Part shown: positions 16,865-26,316 of the stretch, in pieces
How the letters are laid out: the number at the start of each line of letters is the position of its first letter
How positions within the stretch are numbered: the first letter of the stretch is position 1
NCBI RefSeq assembly: GCF_029439465.1
Contig: NZ_JAROAV010000033.1
Span: forward strand, 124,001 to 188,000
Source: Luteipulveratus flavus
GTDB lineage: Bacteria > Actinomycetota > Actinomycetes > Actinomycetales > Dermatophilaceae
Length of the DNA: 64,000 nt
Reading direction: 5' to 3'
Program-made: the position numbers and the translations under genes
Notes under the pieces: model-generated
The model's input: the letters and a program-made list of their open reading frames with translations, nothing else
What the model was told of the DNA's origin: nothing
Databases searched by the model: none

Positions 16865-18538
16865 TCAGCCGATCTCGACGCGGGCGACCTCGCGCGGGGT
16901 GGGTGCGTCGTACTGCTCGTCGTGCACGTCGCCGGTGTACCACCGCAGCTCCAGGCGACCGTCCTCCTCCACGTCGGCGACGGCCAGGTTGTTGTCGAAC
17001 CACGGCCCCTCCGTCACCGACCAGGTGTACGCAGGGTCCGGCACCTTGGACGCGCGGCCCGCGAGCCAGCGCATCGGTCGGGCCAGCCCGCGGCCCAGCA
17101 GGTCGTTGAGGACGCGCGCGTGCTTCGGCAGCGGGTTACGGATCGGCGAGCAGACCGCCTGCACGATCTCGGAGGTCAGGCCGTACTGCTCGCGCGGGAT
17201 CTGTGCGACGTAGGAGTGGTGGACGTCGCCGGACAGGAACGTGATGGCGCGCGGCGCCGTACCCCGCTCGCCCCGGGCGATCTCGACGACGGCGGCCAGC
17301 ACCTCGGCGAACGAGCGCTGGAACGCACCCCAGTGCTCCAGGTCGACCGCCTGCCGCAGCCGCTCGCCCGCGCCGGCGAGCCGCTTACCGTACGCCCCCT
17401 CGGAGATCGCCTCGTTGATCGCCTCCAGGTCGTGGATACCCGGCGCGATCAGGAACGGCAGCGACGTCCCGATGAAGAGGTGCTCCACGTCGCCGGTCAG
17501 CTGCTCGTCCACCCACCGGGCCTCGACCTCGTCCAGCATCGCGCGGTGCTCGGGACGCAGGTCCCGAGCGGCGCGGGAGTCGATCATCACCAGCCGGCCA
17601 CGACCGAGGTCGCGGGTGTAGCTGAACCGGTAGGTCTCCGGCTGGGTGTCCACGCGCTCGGCCAGCGCACGGAGGGTGGCCGTGAGGTCCAGCTCCTCGG
17701 CGGCGCCGGACTCGGCGTGCTGCACGATCAGCTGCCACACCTCGTCACCGGCGAGCTCCTTGGGCGAGAGGTTGCCGACGTGCTGGTACACCCAGTACGA
17801 CATCAGCGCGCCCACGATGCGCTCGTGCCACCACTCGGTCGCGTTCATCTTCGCGTGCCAGGTGGCGGAGGTGTTCCAGTCGTCGCGTACGTCGTGGTCG
17901 TCGAAGATCATCGCGCTCGGCAGGGTCGAGAGCAGCCACCGGTTGACCGGGTCCGACCAGGCGAGGCGGTACAGGTGGGCGTACTCGATGTAGTCCTTCA
18001 GCTCCGCGCCGGGCGCCTCCTCCAGACCACGCCGCTCCCGGATGAACTCCTCCATCTCATCGGAGATCTCGTCGGCGTAGACCTGGTCGCCGAGCATCAC
18101 GACGAGGTCCGGCCAGGCGTGCGTGTCAGCGTTGGCCGCCATGTCGAGGGCGTACGAGCGCAGCGCGTCGACGCCATGGGTCTTGGTGCCCTCGCGGTCG
18201 TGCGGGACGCTCGTGCGGCAGGACCCGAACGCCAGGCGAGGCGCCTTGTCGGGGCGCAGCGTCGCGATCCGGCTCGGCGGCAGGGTGCTCTCCGGCTCGG
18301 GCCACGCCCGGACCCCGTCCACCTCCACGGCGTACTCCTGCACCGTGCCCGGGACCAGCCCGTCGACGACGATCAGGGCGTAGTGCTTGTCGTGGACGCC
18401 GAAGGTGCGCGAGGACCAGGACCGCCCGTCGCAGTGCACCGTGACGACGCTGTCGGCCTCGGTCTGCACCCAGACGGTGGCCGCGGTCTGTCCGACGTGT
18501 CGTAGCAGGGGGCCGAGCACAAGGAAGGAGTCAGGCAT
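16865..18538 (-). CDS. PhoD-like metallophosphatase (alkaline phosphatase D family)
   Basis: 557 residues. A short beta-rich N-terminal region (about 1-100, VWVQTEADSVVTV) is followed by a calcineurin-like phosphatase domain with metal-site motifs LAFGSCRTS, LVVMLGDQVYADE, MIFDDHDVRDDWN and FLSGDVHHSYVA. PhoD enzymes hydrolyse phosphodiesters or polymers such as teichoic acid outside the cell and are normally exported by Tat; no signal peptide is visible here, so a cytoplasmic enzyme of unknown substrate is more likely. It is four bases upstream of dapB. Confidence 0.88.
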   Translation of the reverse strand: MPDSFLVLGPLLRHVGQTAATVWVQTEADSVVTVHCDGRSWSSRTFGVHDKHYALIVVDGLVPGTVQEYAVEVDGVRAWPEPESTLPPSRIATLRPDKAPRLAFGSCRTSVPHDREGTKTHGVDALRSYALDMAANADTHAWPDLVVMLGDQVYADEISDEMEEFIRERRGLEEAPGAELKDYIEYAHLYRLAWSDPVNRWLLSTLPSAMIFDDHDVRDDWNTSATWHAKMNATEWWHERIVGALMSYWVYQHVGNLSPKELAGDEVWQLIVQHAESGAAEELDLTATLRALAERVDTQPETYRFSYTRDLGRGRLVMIDSRAARDLRPEHRAMLDEVEARWVDEQLTGDVEHLFIGTSLPFLIAPGIHDLEAINEAISEGAYGKRLAGAGERLRQAVDLEHWGAFQRSFAEVLAAVVEIARGERGTAPRAITFLSGDVHHSYVAQIPREQYGLTSEIVQAVCSPIRNPLPKHARVLNDLLGRGLARPMRWLAGRASKVPDPAYTWSVTEGPWFDNNLAVADVEEDGRLELRWYTGDVHDEQYDAPTPREVARVEIG

Positions 18539-18624
18539 CGCGCCAGTCTCGCAGCCCGACCTGTGGGGCGTGCGCCGGATGCGCGTTCCGGCGTGAACGG
18601 TGCCCCGCCGGTGCGCAGGTACGC

Positions 18625-18658
18625 CTGTGGCCCGGCCCCCGAAGGGACCGGGCCACAG
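18625..18658 (-). terminator. Terminator hairpin of pnp
   Basis: CTGTGGCCCGG (18625-18635) pairs exactly with CCGGGCCACAG (18648-18658) around a 12-base loop, starting 18 bases past the pnp stop on the minus strand. No T-run, as is usual for terminators in this GC range. Confidence 0.75.
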
Positions 18659-18675
18659 CGTGATCGGACGGCGGG

Positions 18676-21159
18676 TCAGCCCGCGGCGTCCTCCGAGCTC
18701 GGGGCTGCGGCAGCAGCCGGCTCACCGGCGTCCGAGCTGCGCTCGGGCCGGTCGCCCTCGGTGCCGCGGCCACGGCCACGACCGCCACGGCGGCGACGCT
18801 GGCGCTTGCGCTCCTCGCCACCGTCCTCGGAGGAGTCGTCGTCACCGGCCGGCGCGTCCTGCGCCGGCGCGGCAGCGGGCGCCTCGGTGCTGACGACCTC
18901 GGCGGGCTCCGCGACCGCAGCCTCGTCCGCCGGAGCGTCGGAGCTCGACGCGGCGGCGTCACCCTGGGAGGCGTCCTCGACCACCGCGAGCGAGAGCTTG
19001 CCGCGCGGGTCGATCTCCTTCAGCTCGACCTGGACCTTCTGGCCGATCTTCAGGACGTCCTCGACCGCGTCGATCCGCTTGCCACCGACGAGCTTGCGCA
19101 CCTCGGAGATGTGCAGCAGACCGTCCTTGCCCGGCAGCAGCGAGACGAACGCACCGAACGTCGTCGTCTTCACCACGGTGCCGAGGAAGCGCTCCCCGAC
19201 CTCCGGCATCTGCGGATTGGCGATCGCGTTGATCGCCGCGCGCGCGGCCTCGGCCGACGGACCGTCGGTCGCGCCGATGTACACGGTGCCGTCGTCCTCG
19301 ATGGAGATGTCGGCGCCGGTGTCCTCCTGGATCTGGTTGATCATCTTGCCCTTCGGGCCGATGACCTCGCCGATCTTGTCGACCGGCACCTTCACCGCGA
19401 TGACGCGCGGGGCGAACGGGGACATCTCGTCCGGGGCGTCGATCGCCTCGTTCATGACGTCCAGGATGTGCAGTCGCGCGTCCCGGGCCTGGGTCAGCGC
19501 GCCGCCGAGCACGTCGGCGGGGATGCCGTCGAGCTTCGTGTCGAGCTGGATGGCCGTGACGAACTCACGCGTACCGGCGACCTTGAAGTCCATGTCGCCG
19601 AAGGCGTCCTCGGCACCGAGGATGTCGGTCAGCGCGGCGTACTCGGTCTTCCCGTCGAGCTCGGCCGAGACCAGACCCATCGCGATACCCGCCACCGGCG
19701 CGCGCAGCGGCACACCGGCGTTGAGCAGGGCCAGCGTCGAGGCGCAGACCGAGCCCATCGAGGTGGAGCCGTTGGAGCTGAGCGCCTCCGACACCTGACG
19801 GATCGCGTAGGGGAACTCCTCGCGCGTCGGCAGCACCGGCATCAGGGCGCGCTCGGCGAGCGCACCGTGACCGATCTCGCGACGCTTCGGCGAACCCACC
19901 CGGCCGGTCTCACCGGTGGAGTAGGGCGGGAAGTTGTAGTTGTGCATGTAGCGCTTGCGCGTCACCGGCGAGAGGGTGTCCAGCTGCTGCTCCATGCGCA
20001 GCATGTTCAGCGTGGTGACACCCATGATCTGGGTCTCGCCGCGCTCGAAGATCGCCGAGCCGTGCACCCGCGGCAGCACCTCGACCTCCGCGCTCAACGC
20101 GCGGATGTCGGCGAGGCCACGGCCGTCGATGCGGACCTTGTCGCGCAGGATGCGCTCGCGGACGAGCTTCTTCTGCAGCGAGCGGAACGAGGCGGAGATC
20201 TCCTTCTCGCGGCCCTCGAACTCCTTGCCCTCACCGGCGAGGTCGGCCTTGAGCCGGTCCTTGATCTCGTCCAGGCGTGACTCGCGCTCCTGCTTGTCGG
20301 CGATCTGCATGGCAGCCGAGGCGTCGGCGGAGCCGGCCTTCTCGACCGCGGCGTACGCGTCGTCCTGGTAGTCCAGGAACAGCGGGAACTCCTGGACCTC
20401 CTTGGCTGCCTCGGACGCGAGCGAGGCCTGCGCCTCGCACAGCACCCGGATGAACTTCTTGGCCGCCTCGAGACCCTCGGCGACGATCTCCTCGGTCGGG
20501 GCCTGCTTGCCCTGGTTGGTGACCAGGTCCCAGGTGGACTCGGTGGACTCGGCCTCGACCATCATGATCGCGACGTCGTCACCGACGATCCGACCGGCGA
20601 CGACCATGTCGAAGGTCGAGCGCTCGCTGTCGGAGAAGTTCGGGAACGCGACCCACTGGCCGTCGATGAGCGACACCCGGGTCGCACCGATCGGACCGGA
20701 GAAGGGCAGACCCGAGATCTGCGTGGACGCCGACGCGCCGTTGATGGCGAGGACGTCGTACTGGTGGTCGGGGTTGAGCGACAGCACCGTGATGACGACC
20801 TGGACCTCGTTGCGCAGGCCCTTGATGAAGGCCGGGCGCAGCGGGCGGTCGATCAGACGGCAGGTGAGGATGGCGTCGGTCGACGGCCGGCCCTCACGAC
20901 GGAAGAAGCTGCCCGGGATCTTGCCCGCGGCGTACATGCGCTCCTCGACGTCCACCGTCAGCGGGAAGAAGTCGAACTGCTCCTTGGGCTGCTTGCCGGC
21001 GGCGGTCGTCGACAGCAGCGTGGTCTCGTCGTCCAGGTAGCAGACGACGGCTCCGGCGGCCTGCTTGGCCAGCCGCCCCGTCTCGAAGCGGACGGTGCGG
21101 GTGCCGAAGCTGCCGTTGTCGATAGTGGCTTCGGCGAACGTGATCTCTGGACCCTCCAT
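18676..21159 (-). CDS. pnp: Polyribonucleotide nucleotidyltransferase (PNPase/GPSI)
   Basis: 827 residues; start at the ATG at 21159 supported by AGGAGG seven bases upstream. Phosphorolytic 3'-5' exoribonuclease. Two RNase PH-like domains (about 10-230 and 340-560, with [20 protein letters not shown] and [15 protein letters not shown]), then a KH domain ([20 protein letters not shown]) and an S1 domain ([27 protein letters not shown]). Past the S1 domain there is an additional tail of roughly 95 residues, rich in Ala, Asp and Glu, with a basic [16 protein letters not shown] patch; it is probably disordered and may bind RNA. Downstream of rpsO, separated by a hairpin. Confidence 0.97.
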   Translation of the reverse strand: MEGPEITFAEATIDNGSFGTRTVRFETGRLAKQAAGAVVCYLDDETTLLSTTAAGKQPKEQFDFFPLTVDVEERMYAAGKIPGSFFRREGRPSTDAILTCRLIDRPLRPAFIKGLRNEVQVVITVLSLNPDHQYDVLAINGASASTQISGLPFSGPIGATRVSLIDGQWVAFPNFSDSERSTFDMVVAGRIVGDDVAIMMVEAESTESTWDLVTNQGKQAPTEEIVAEGLEAAKKFIRVLCEAQASLASEAAKEVQEFPLFLDYQDDAYAAVEKAGSADASAAMQIADKQERESRLDEIKDRLKADLAGEGKEFEGREKEISASFRSLQKKLVRERILRDKVRIDGRGLADIRALSAEVEVLPRVHGSAIFERGETQIMGVTTLNMLRMEQQLDTLSPVTRKRYMHNYNFPPYSTGETGRVGSPKRREIGHGALAERALMPVLPTREEFPYAIRQVSEALSSNGSTSMGSVCASTLALLNAGVPLRAPVAGIAMGLVSAELDGKTEYAALTDILGAEDAFGDMDFKVAGTREFVTAIQLDTKLDGIPADVLGGALTQARDARLHILDVMNEAIDAPDEMSPFAPRVIAVKVPVDKIGEVIGPKGKMINQIQEDTGADISIEDDGTVYIGATDGPSAEAARAAINAIANPQMPEVGERFLGTVVKTTTFGAFVSLLPGKDGLLHISEVRKLVGGKRIDAVEDVLKIGQKVQVELKEIDPRGKLSLAVVEDASQGDAAASSSDAPADEAAVAEPAEVVSTEAPAAAPAQDAPAGDDDSSEDGGEERKRQRRRRGGRGRGRGTEGDRPERSSDAGEPAAAAAPSSEDAAG

Positions 21160-21288
21160 GGGCCCTCCTGTTCTTCATGTCTGGGCCACGGATCGTCGTT
21201 GTCCGTGGGCCTCCTTCTCAAAGGGGTGGTACGCCGGCCGCCACCAGGACGTGGCGGCGCGGAGGTCGCCCACCCCTCCTACGCCAGA

Positions 21289-21314
21289 AGGCGGTCACCC
21301 GCAGGTGACCGCCT
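21289..21314 (-). terminator. rpsO-pnp intergenic hairpin
   Basis: AGGCGGTCACC (21289-21299) and GGTGACCGCCT (21304-21314) form a perfect 11-bp stem with a CGCA loop, 21 bases after the rpsO stop and about 130 bases before pnp. It could be a partial terminator or an RNase processing site, as in the rpsO-pnp region of other bacteria. Confidence 0.75.
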
Positions 21315-21334
21315 CGTGGTCGTAAGTCGTGTGG

Positions 21335-21604
21335 TCAGCGACGCAGACCCAGTCGCTTGATGAGGGAGCGGTAACGCTCGATGTCGACGCTCTCCAGGTA
21401 GCGCAGCATCCGCTTGCGCTGGCCGACCAGCAGCAGCAGGCCGCGGCGGCTGTGGTGGTCGTGCGGGTGCGAACGAGCGTGCTCGGTGAGGTCCTTGATG
21501 CGCTGCGTCAGCATCGCGATCTGCACCTCGGGCGAACCGGTGTCGCCGTCCTTGGTGGCGTACTCCGTCATGATCTTCTGCTTGGTGGCAGTGTCGAGAG
21601 GCAT
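21335..21604 (-). CDS. rpsO: 30S ribosomal protein S15
   Basis: 89 residues, the normal length. The family sequence [20 protein letters not shown] and the rRNA-binding [21 protein letters not shown] are fully conserved; the C-terminus ends in [13 protein letters not shown]15 binds the central domain of 16S rRNA early in 30S assembly. It precedes pnp, the classic gene order. Confidence 0.98.
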   Translation of the reverse strand: MPLDTATKQKIMTEYATKDGDTGSPEVQIAMLTQRIKDLTEHARSHPHDHHSRRGLLLLVGQRKRMLRYLESVDIERYRSLIKRLGLRR

Positions 21605-21699
21605 GGTGTGGCGACTCCGTTTCGTCAGGTCGTTGCGCGGTGCTCCTGGGCATGTCCACCAGGGCGCTCTGTCTCCGCGGCCGGTTCACGGCGGGAACC

Positions 21700-21705
21700 A
21701 GTTTA
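21700..21705 (-). promoter_or_regulatory. Possible -10 element for rpsO
   Basis: On the minus strand TAAACT lies in a local AT-rich spot 95 bases upstream of the rpsO start, in an otherwise GC-rich 228-base gap; it fits the TAnnnT actinobacterial -10 pattern. The best -35 candidate (TTAGGG) has a long 19-base spacer. Nothing else recognisable is in this gap (21605-21832). Confidence 0.3.
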
Positions 21706-21832
21706 TCAGCGCCCGCGGGGACTCCCCTAATCGTCCGAGGACGCAGGTCCGCCCCCGATCGGACGACCCGGCCGTGCAACCCGGCGATCCTCGCACGCGT
21801 CACTGCTCGGAGGGATCCACCAGGGAGGCTCC

Positions 21833-22276
21833 ATGCGCACCGGACGCTGCATCGTGGTCGTCGGCGCGACCGCTCTCGTCGGACTCATGTTCTGGGTGGC
21901 GGTCGCCGTCGGACTGTACGTGGACCGCGGCGAGGCCGCGGGCCGGCCGGCACCGTCGGGGACCATCTCGTGCACCGGCCGAGCCGGCCAGGAGTGCACG
22001 AACGTCCCGCTCCCCTCCATCGCCCGCGCCTCGCACCTGGCGCTGCCCCCGGCGACCGAGGTCGTCGACTCCTCCTACCAGCGCTTCCAGGACTGGCGGC
22101 TCACCGCGCGGCTGCGGCTGCCGGCGGGAGCCTCGTCGCCGCTCGCCGCCCCGGGCGTCCGGTCGTACTACCGGTCCGACGGGAGGGCCGGACCTGACGG
22201 CGCGTACTACCGGGCCACCCAGAGCCGTGACAGCGCCGGACGCCTGGTCCTCGACCTGGAGATCTTCACCACCTGA
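21833..22276 (+). CDS. Small membrane-anchored or secreted protein of unknown function
   Basis: 147 residues with an N-terminal hydrophobic segment (VVVGATALVGLMFWVAVAV, residues about 9-27) that is a signal anchor or uncleaved signal peptide. The rest is hydrophilic with two cysteines (residues about 47-55) that could pair outside the cell, and a beta-rich C-terminus (RLVLDLEIFTT). A GGAGG sequence seven bases before the ATG supports the start. No family recognised. It is 65 bases upstream of dhaK on the same strand, but nothing in its sequence links it to glycerone metabolism. Confidence 0.6.
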   Translation: MRTGRCIVVVGATALVGLMFWVAVAVGLYVDRGEAAGRPAPSGTISCTGRAGQECTNVPLPSIARASHLALPPATEVVDSSYQRFQDWRLTARLRLPAGASSPLAAPGVRSYYRSDGRAGPDGAYYRATQSRDSAGRLVLDLEIFTT

Positions 22277-22341
22277 GCGCGACGCGATGAATCTGGCCGA
22301 GTCCCTGGCGCCGGCGGGTGCGGTGTGCTCGCATGTGGGAC

Positions 22342-23346
22342 ATGAAGAAGCTCATCAACGACCCCGAGGACGTGGTCGTCGAGGCGCTCCGCGGCATGGC
22401 CGCAGCTCACCCCGACCACCTCCGGGTCGACCTCGAGAAGAAGGTCATCTACCGCAAGGACGCTCCCGTCCGGGGCAAGGTCGGGCTGGTGTCCGGAGGC
22501 GGGTCGGGCCATGAGCCCATGCACGGTGGTTTCGTCGGCCTCGGGATGCTCGACGCCGCCTGCGCCGGCGAGGTGTTCACCTCTCCCGTACCGGACCAGA
22601 TGATGGCGGCGACGACCGCGGTCGACGGCGGCGCGGGCGTGCTGCACATCGTGAAGAACTACACCGGCGACGTGATGAACTTCGAGATGGCCGCGGAGAT
22701 GGCCGACGCCGACAGCGGCATCCAGGTGCGGACCGTCGTCACCAACGACGACGTCGCGGTCAAGGACTCCCTGTACACCGCCGGCCGCCGCGGCGTCGGG
22801 GTCACGGTGCTGCTGGAGAAGATCGTCGGCGCGGCCGCCGAGCAGGGCCGACCGCTGGAGGAGATCGCCGACCTCGCCACGAAGGTCAACGAGAGCGGCC
22901 GCTCGATGGGGCTCGCCCTCACCTCCTGCACCGTCCCGTCGGCCGGGAAGCCGACGTTCGAGCTCGGTGACGACGAGTTCGAGCTCGGCATCGGCATCCA
23001 CGGCGAGCCCGGCCGCGAACGCCGGCCGATGGCGTCCGCCCGCGAGCTCGCGCAGCAGCTGGTCGAGCCGATCCTGGAGGACCTCCCCCGCAAGGACGGC
23101 CAGCCGGTGCTGGCATTCGTCAACGGGATGGGCGGCACCCCGCTGATCGAGCAGTACCTGATGTTCAACGAGGTGCAGACGATCCTCGCCAAGGCCGACA
23201 TCCAGGTCGCGCGCTCGCTCGTGGGCAACTACATCACCTCGCTGGAGATGGCCGGCCTCTCGGTCACGCTGCTGACGCTCGACGACGACCTCATCGGCCT
23301 CTGGGACGCGCCCGTCAACACCCCGGGCCTGCGCTGGGGCGCGTGA
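22342..23346 (+). CDS. dhaK: Dihydroxyacetone kinase subunit DhaK
   Basis: 334 residues starting at MKKLINDP; an in-frame ATG at 22333 is an alternative start. DhaK binds dihydroxyacetone covalently through a histidine, here H220 in IGIHGEPG, and the substrate loop GLVSGGGSGHEPMHGGFVG and KNYTGDVMNFEMAAEMA are intact. The phosphoryl donor is the ADP-loaded DhaL subunit rather than ATP, as shown by the presence of dhaL and dhaM directly downstream. The stop overlaps the dhaL ATG (TGATG). Confidence 0.95.
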   Translation: MKKLINDPEDVVVEALRGMAAAHPDHLRVDLEKKVIYRKDAPVRGKVGLVSGGGSGHEPMHGGFVGLGMLDAACAGEVFTSPVPDQMMAATTAVDGGAGVLHIVKNYTGDVMNFEMAAEMADADSGIQVRTVVTNDDVAVKDSLYTAGRRGVGVTVLLEKIVGAAAEQGRPLEEIADLATKVNESGRSMGLALTSCTVPSAGKPTFELGDDEFELGIGIHGEPGRERRPMASARELAQQLVEPILEDLPRKDGQPVLAFVNGMGGTPLIEQYLMFNEVQTILAKADIQVARSLVGNYITSLEMAGLSVTLLTLDDDLIGLWDAPVNTPGLRWGA

Positions 23347-23969
23347 TGGCGACCCTGGACGACGTCGTCGCCTGGCTGCGCGACCTCGCCGGGACGATGA
23401 AGGAGCACGCGGCCGAGCTGACCGAGCTCGACTCCGCCATCGGTGACGCGGACCACGGCACGAACATGGCCCGGGGCACCGCGGCCGTGGCCGCCCTGCT
23501 GGACGAGTCGTACGACGACGCCGCGGCCCTGCTGAAGAAGGCCGGGATGACGCTGGTCAGCACGGTCGGCGGCGCCAGCGGTCCGCTGTACGGCACGTTC
23601 TTCCTGCGGATGGCCGGGCCGCTCGCCGGCAAGGAGCAGATCGAGGCGGCCGATCTCGGCGCCGCCCTGCGCGCGGGCGTCGAGGGCATCCAGCAGCGCG
23701 GCAAGGCCGAGGCCGGCGACAAGACCATGTACGACGCGTGGGCGCCGGCGCTGGAGGCGTACGACGAGGCGGTGAGCGGCGGTCAGGACGTGGGCGGGTC
23801 GCTCCGGGCGGCCGCCGAGGCGGCGGCGGAGGGGCGTGACGGCACCGAGCCACTGGTGGCACGCAAGGGCCGGGCCAGCTACCTGGGCGACCGCAGCGCC
23901 GGGCACCTCGACCCGGGTGCCGCCAGCACGACGCTGCTGCTGGAGTCCGCCGCACGCACGCTGGGCTGA
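23346..23969 (+). CDS. dhaL: Dihydroxyacetone kinase ADP-binding subunit DhaL
   Basis: 207 residues from the ATG at 23346. The nucleotide and magnesium site is clear: ELDSAIGDADHGTNMARG with the three aspartates, then STVGGASGPLYGTFFLRM and GDKTMYDAWAPA. The C-terminal KGRASYLGDRSAGHLDPGA completes the family signature. In PTS-dependent systems DhaL keeps ADP bound and is rephosphorylated by DhaM, encoded ten bases downstream. Confidence 0.95.
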   Translation: MATLDDVVAWLRDLAGTMKEHAAELTELDSAIGDADHGTNMARGTAAVAALLDESYDDAAALLKKAGMTLVSTVGGASGPLYGTFFLRMAGPLAGKEQIEAADLGAALRAGVEGIQQRGKAEAGDKTMYDAWAPALEAYDEAVSGGQDVGGSLRAAAEAAAEGRDGTEPLVARKGRASYLGDRSAGHLDPGAASTTLLLESAARTLG

Positions 23970-23979
23970 GGGGCCGGCG

Positions 23980-26316
23980 ATGATCGGCCTGGTCCTGGTC
24001 TCCCACAGCAGGGCGCTCGCGGAGGCGGCCGTCGAGCTGGCCGGTCAGATGGTGGCGGGCGACGACGGGCCGCGGACCAGGATCGCGGCCGGCCTGGACG
24101 ACGGGTCGCTCGGCACCGATGCCGCAGCCGTGGCCGACGCCGTCGCGGACGCCGACAGCGGCGACGGCGTGCTGGTGCTGCTCGACCTGGGCAGCGCGGT
24201 GCTCAGCGCCGAGATGGCGCTCGAGCTGGTCGATCCCGACGTCGCCGCCCGCACCCGCCTGACGGCGGCTCCGGTCGTCGAGGGGCTGGTGGCGGCCACG
24301 GTCGCCGCGTCGGTGGGCGGCGACCTCGCGGCGGTCGCGCGGGAGGCCGAGCAGGGTCTGCTGGCCAAGCGGGAGCACCTCTCCCCCGACGGCGCACCCG
24401 ACGCGGAGCCCGCCGACGGCTCGTCCGACGACGGTCCGGCGTCCGCGGACGCACGCACCGAGGTCGAGGTGACCGCACCGCACGGGCTGCACGCACGGCC
24501 GGCCGCGCTGCTCGTCCGCACCCTCGCCGGGCACGACGCCCGGGTCCGCGTCCGCAACCTCACCAGCGGCCGCGGCCCCGTCGACGGGTCCTCGCTGAGT
24601 GCCGTCGCCACGCTCGACGCTCGTCGAGGGCATCGCCTCGAGCTGACCGCCAGCGGTCCGGACGCCGCCCGCGTGCTGGAGGCGGTCGACGACCTGGCGC
24701 AGCACCAGTTCGGCGACCGGCCCCCGCCACCCACGACCCCTCCGACCGCCCGCGGGTCCGGCCTCGACGTCGCGATCGGCCCGGCGGTCGTCGTCGACAC
24801 CTCGGTGGACGTCTCGGACTACCGAGCCGGCGACCCGGATGCCGAGCAGCAACGGCTGGACGGCGCTCTCCGGGCCGCCACCGACCAGATCGGCGCACTC
24901 GCCGAGACGGCGGACCAGTCCGCCACCGCGGCGATCCTCGACGCACACCGGGCGCTGCTCGCCGACCCGGCGCTCCTCGAACCCACCCGTGCGGCGATCA
25001 CCTCCGGCAGCAGTGCGCCCGAGGCCTGGACGGCGACGGCGGACGAGGTCCACCGGCGGTTCGCCGAGCTGCCCGACGCCTACCAGCGGGCCCGCGCCGA
25101 CGACGTGCGGGAGGTCCGCGACCGCGTCCTGGCCGCGCTGGTGGGTCGTCCGGGCACCGAGGCCCCGCGTCCGGACGCCGGCGGCATCCTCGTGGTCGGC
25201 ACGCTGGACGCGGCACGCGCGGCCGGTCTCGACCCGTCATCCGTCGGCGGCGTGGTCACCCGCCGGGGCGGCACGACCGGTCACGGCGTGCTCATCGCAC
25301 AGGCTCGCGGCATCCCCCTGCTGGCCGACGTGGGCGACGTCGCGATCCACGACGGGGACCTGCTCGCCTTCGACGCCCGTACGCACCGGCTCCTCGTCCG
25401 GCCCGACGACGACCAGCGCGCGGAGCTCGAGCAGCTCATCGAGGCACGTCGCCACGAGCGTGAGCAGGCCGAGGCGGCCGCGGGCGACCCGGTCGTCCTG
25501 GGCGACGGCTCCGCCGTCCATGTCGTGGCCAACGTCGGAGCAGCCACCGATGCGAACGGGCTACGCGAGTCCGGGGCCGACGGCATCGGACTGGTCCGTA
25601 CCGAGGTGCTCTTCGCCGATCTGCCCGAGCTGCCCTCGGTCGAGCAGCAGACGGCGGCGTTCCTCGACCTGGCGGGTGCCGTCGACGGGCCGGTGACGAT
25701 CCGGACGTGGGACGTGGGCGCCGACAAGCCGCTGCCCTTCCTGGCCATCGCGCCCGAGGACAACCCGTTCCTGGGCGCGCGTGGGCTCCGCGTCTTCCGT
25801 ACCGGTCCCGAACCGCTGGTGCAGCAGCTGCAGGCGGTCTGCCGGGCCGCACGCGAGGCGCCGGTCCGGGTGATGTTCCCGATGGTGTCCCGGCCGGACG
25901 AGGTCGACTGGGCGCTCGCACGGCTCGCCGAGGCCGGCGACCGGGAGGGCGGCGTGCCGCCCGGGCTCGCGGTCGGGGCGATGGTCGAGGTGCCGGCCGC
26001 GGCGCTGCGCGTGGCCGAGGTCGCGCGGCGGCTCTCGTTCGTCAGCATCGGCACCAACGACCTCACCCAGTACGTCATGGCGGCCGGACGGGGCAACGAG
26101 GCGGTGCAGGACCTGCTCGACCCGGCGGACCCCGCGGTCCTGCGGCTCGTCGCCCTGGTCTGCGACGAGGTGGGTCCGGGCGTCGACGTCGCGGTGTGCG
26201 GTGATGCGGCGAGCCGCCCGGAGGTGGCGGCCCGGCTGGTGGCACTCGGTGTGCGCGAGCTGAGCGTCAGCCCGCCCGCGATCCCGCTGGTGAAGGCCGC
26301 GCTGCGCGGTCAGTAG
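23980..26316 (+). CDS. dhaM: PTS-dependent dihydroxyacetone kinase phosphotransferase DhaM (EIIA-HPr-EI fusion)
   Basis: 778 residues. Residues 1-130 are an EIIA-Man-like domain with active H9 (LVLVSHSRALAE). Residues about 160-245 are an HPr domain with H171 in HGLHARPA. Residues about 265-775 form an EI domain with the phospho-histidine H435 in GGTTGHGVLIAQARGIPLL, followed by DGIGLVRTEVLF, SIGTNDLTQYVMAAGRG and CGDAASRP. Because HPr and a seemingly complete EI are both present, this protein could carry phosphate from PEP to DhaL-ADP by itself, without general PTS proteins. The stop overlaps the convergent spermidine-synthase-like gene by seven bases. Confidence 0.94.
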   Translation: MIGLVLVSHSRALAEAAVELAGQMVAGDDGPRTRIAAGLDDGSLGTDAAAVADAVADADSGDGVLVLLDLGSAVLSAEMALELVDPDVAARTRLTAAPVVEGLVAATVAASVGGDLAAVAREAEQGLLAKREHLSPDGAPDAEPADGSSDDGPASADARTEVEVTAPHGLHARPAALLVRTLAGHDARVRVRNLTSGRGPVDGSSLSAVATLDARRGHRLELTASGPDAARVLEAVDDLAQHQFGDRPPPPTTPPTARGSGLDVAIGPAVVVDTSVDVSDYRAGDPDAEQQRLDGALRAATDQIGALAETADQSATAAILDAHRALLADPALLEPTRAAITSGSSAPEAWTATADEVHRRFAELPDAYQRARADDVREVRDRVLAALVGRPGTEAPRPDAGGILVVGTLDAARAAGLDPSSVGGVVTRRGGTTGHGVLIAQARGIPLLADVGDVAIHDGDLLAFDARTHRLLVRPDDDQRAELEQLIEARRHEREQAEAAAGDPVVLGDGSAVHVVANVGAATDANGLRESGADGIGLVRTEVLFADLPELPSVEQQTAAFLDLAGAVDGPVTIRTWDVGADKPLPFLAIAPEDNPFLGARGLRVFRTGPEPLVQQLQAVCRAAREAPVRVMFPMVSRPDEVDWALARLAEAGDREGGVPPGLAVGAMVEVPAAALRVAEVARRLSFVSIGTNDLTQYVMAAGRGNEAVQDLLDPADPAVLRLVALVCDEVGPGVDVAVCGDAASRPEVAARLVALGVRELSVSPPAIPLVKAALRGQ

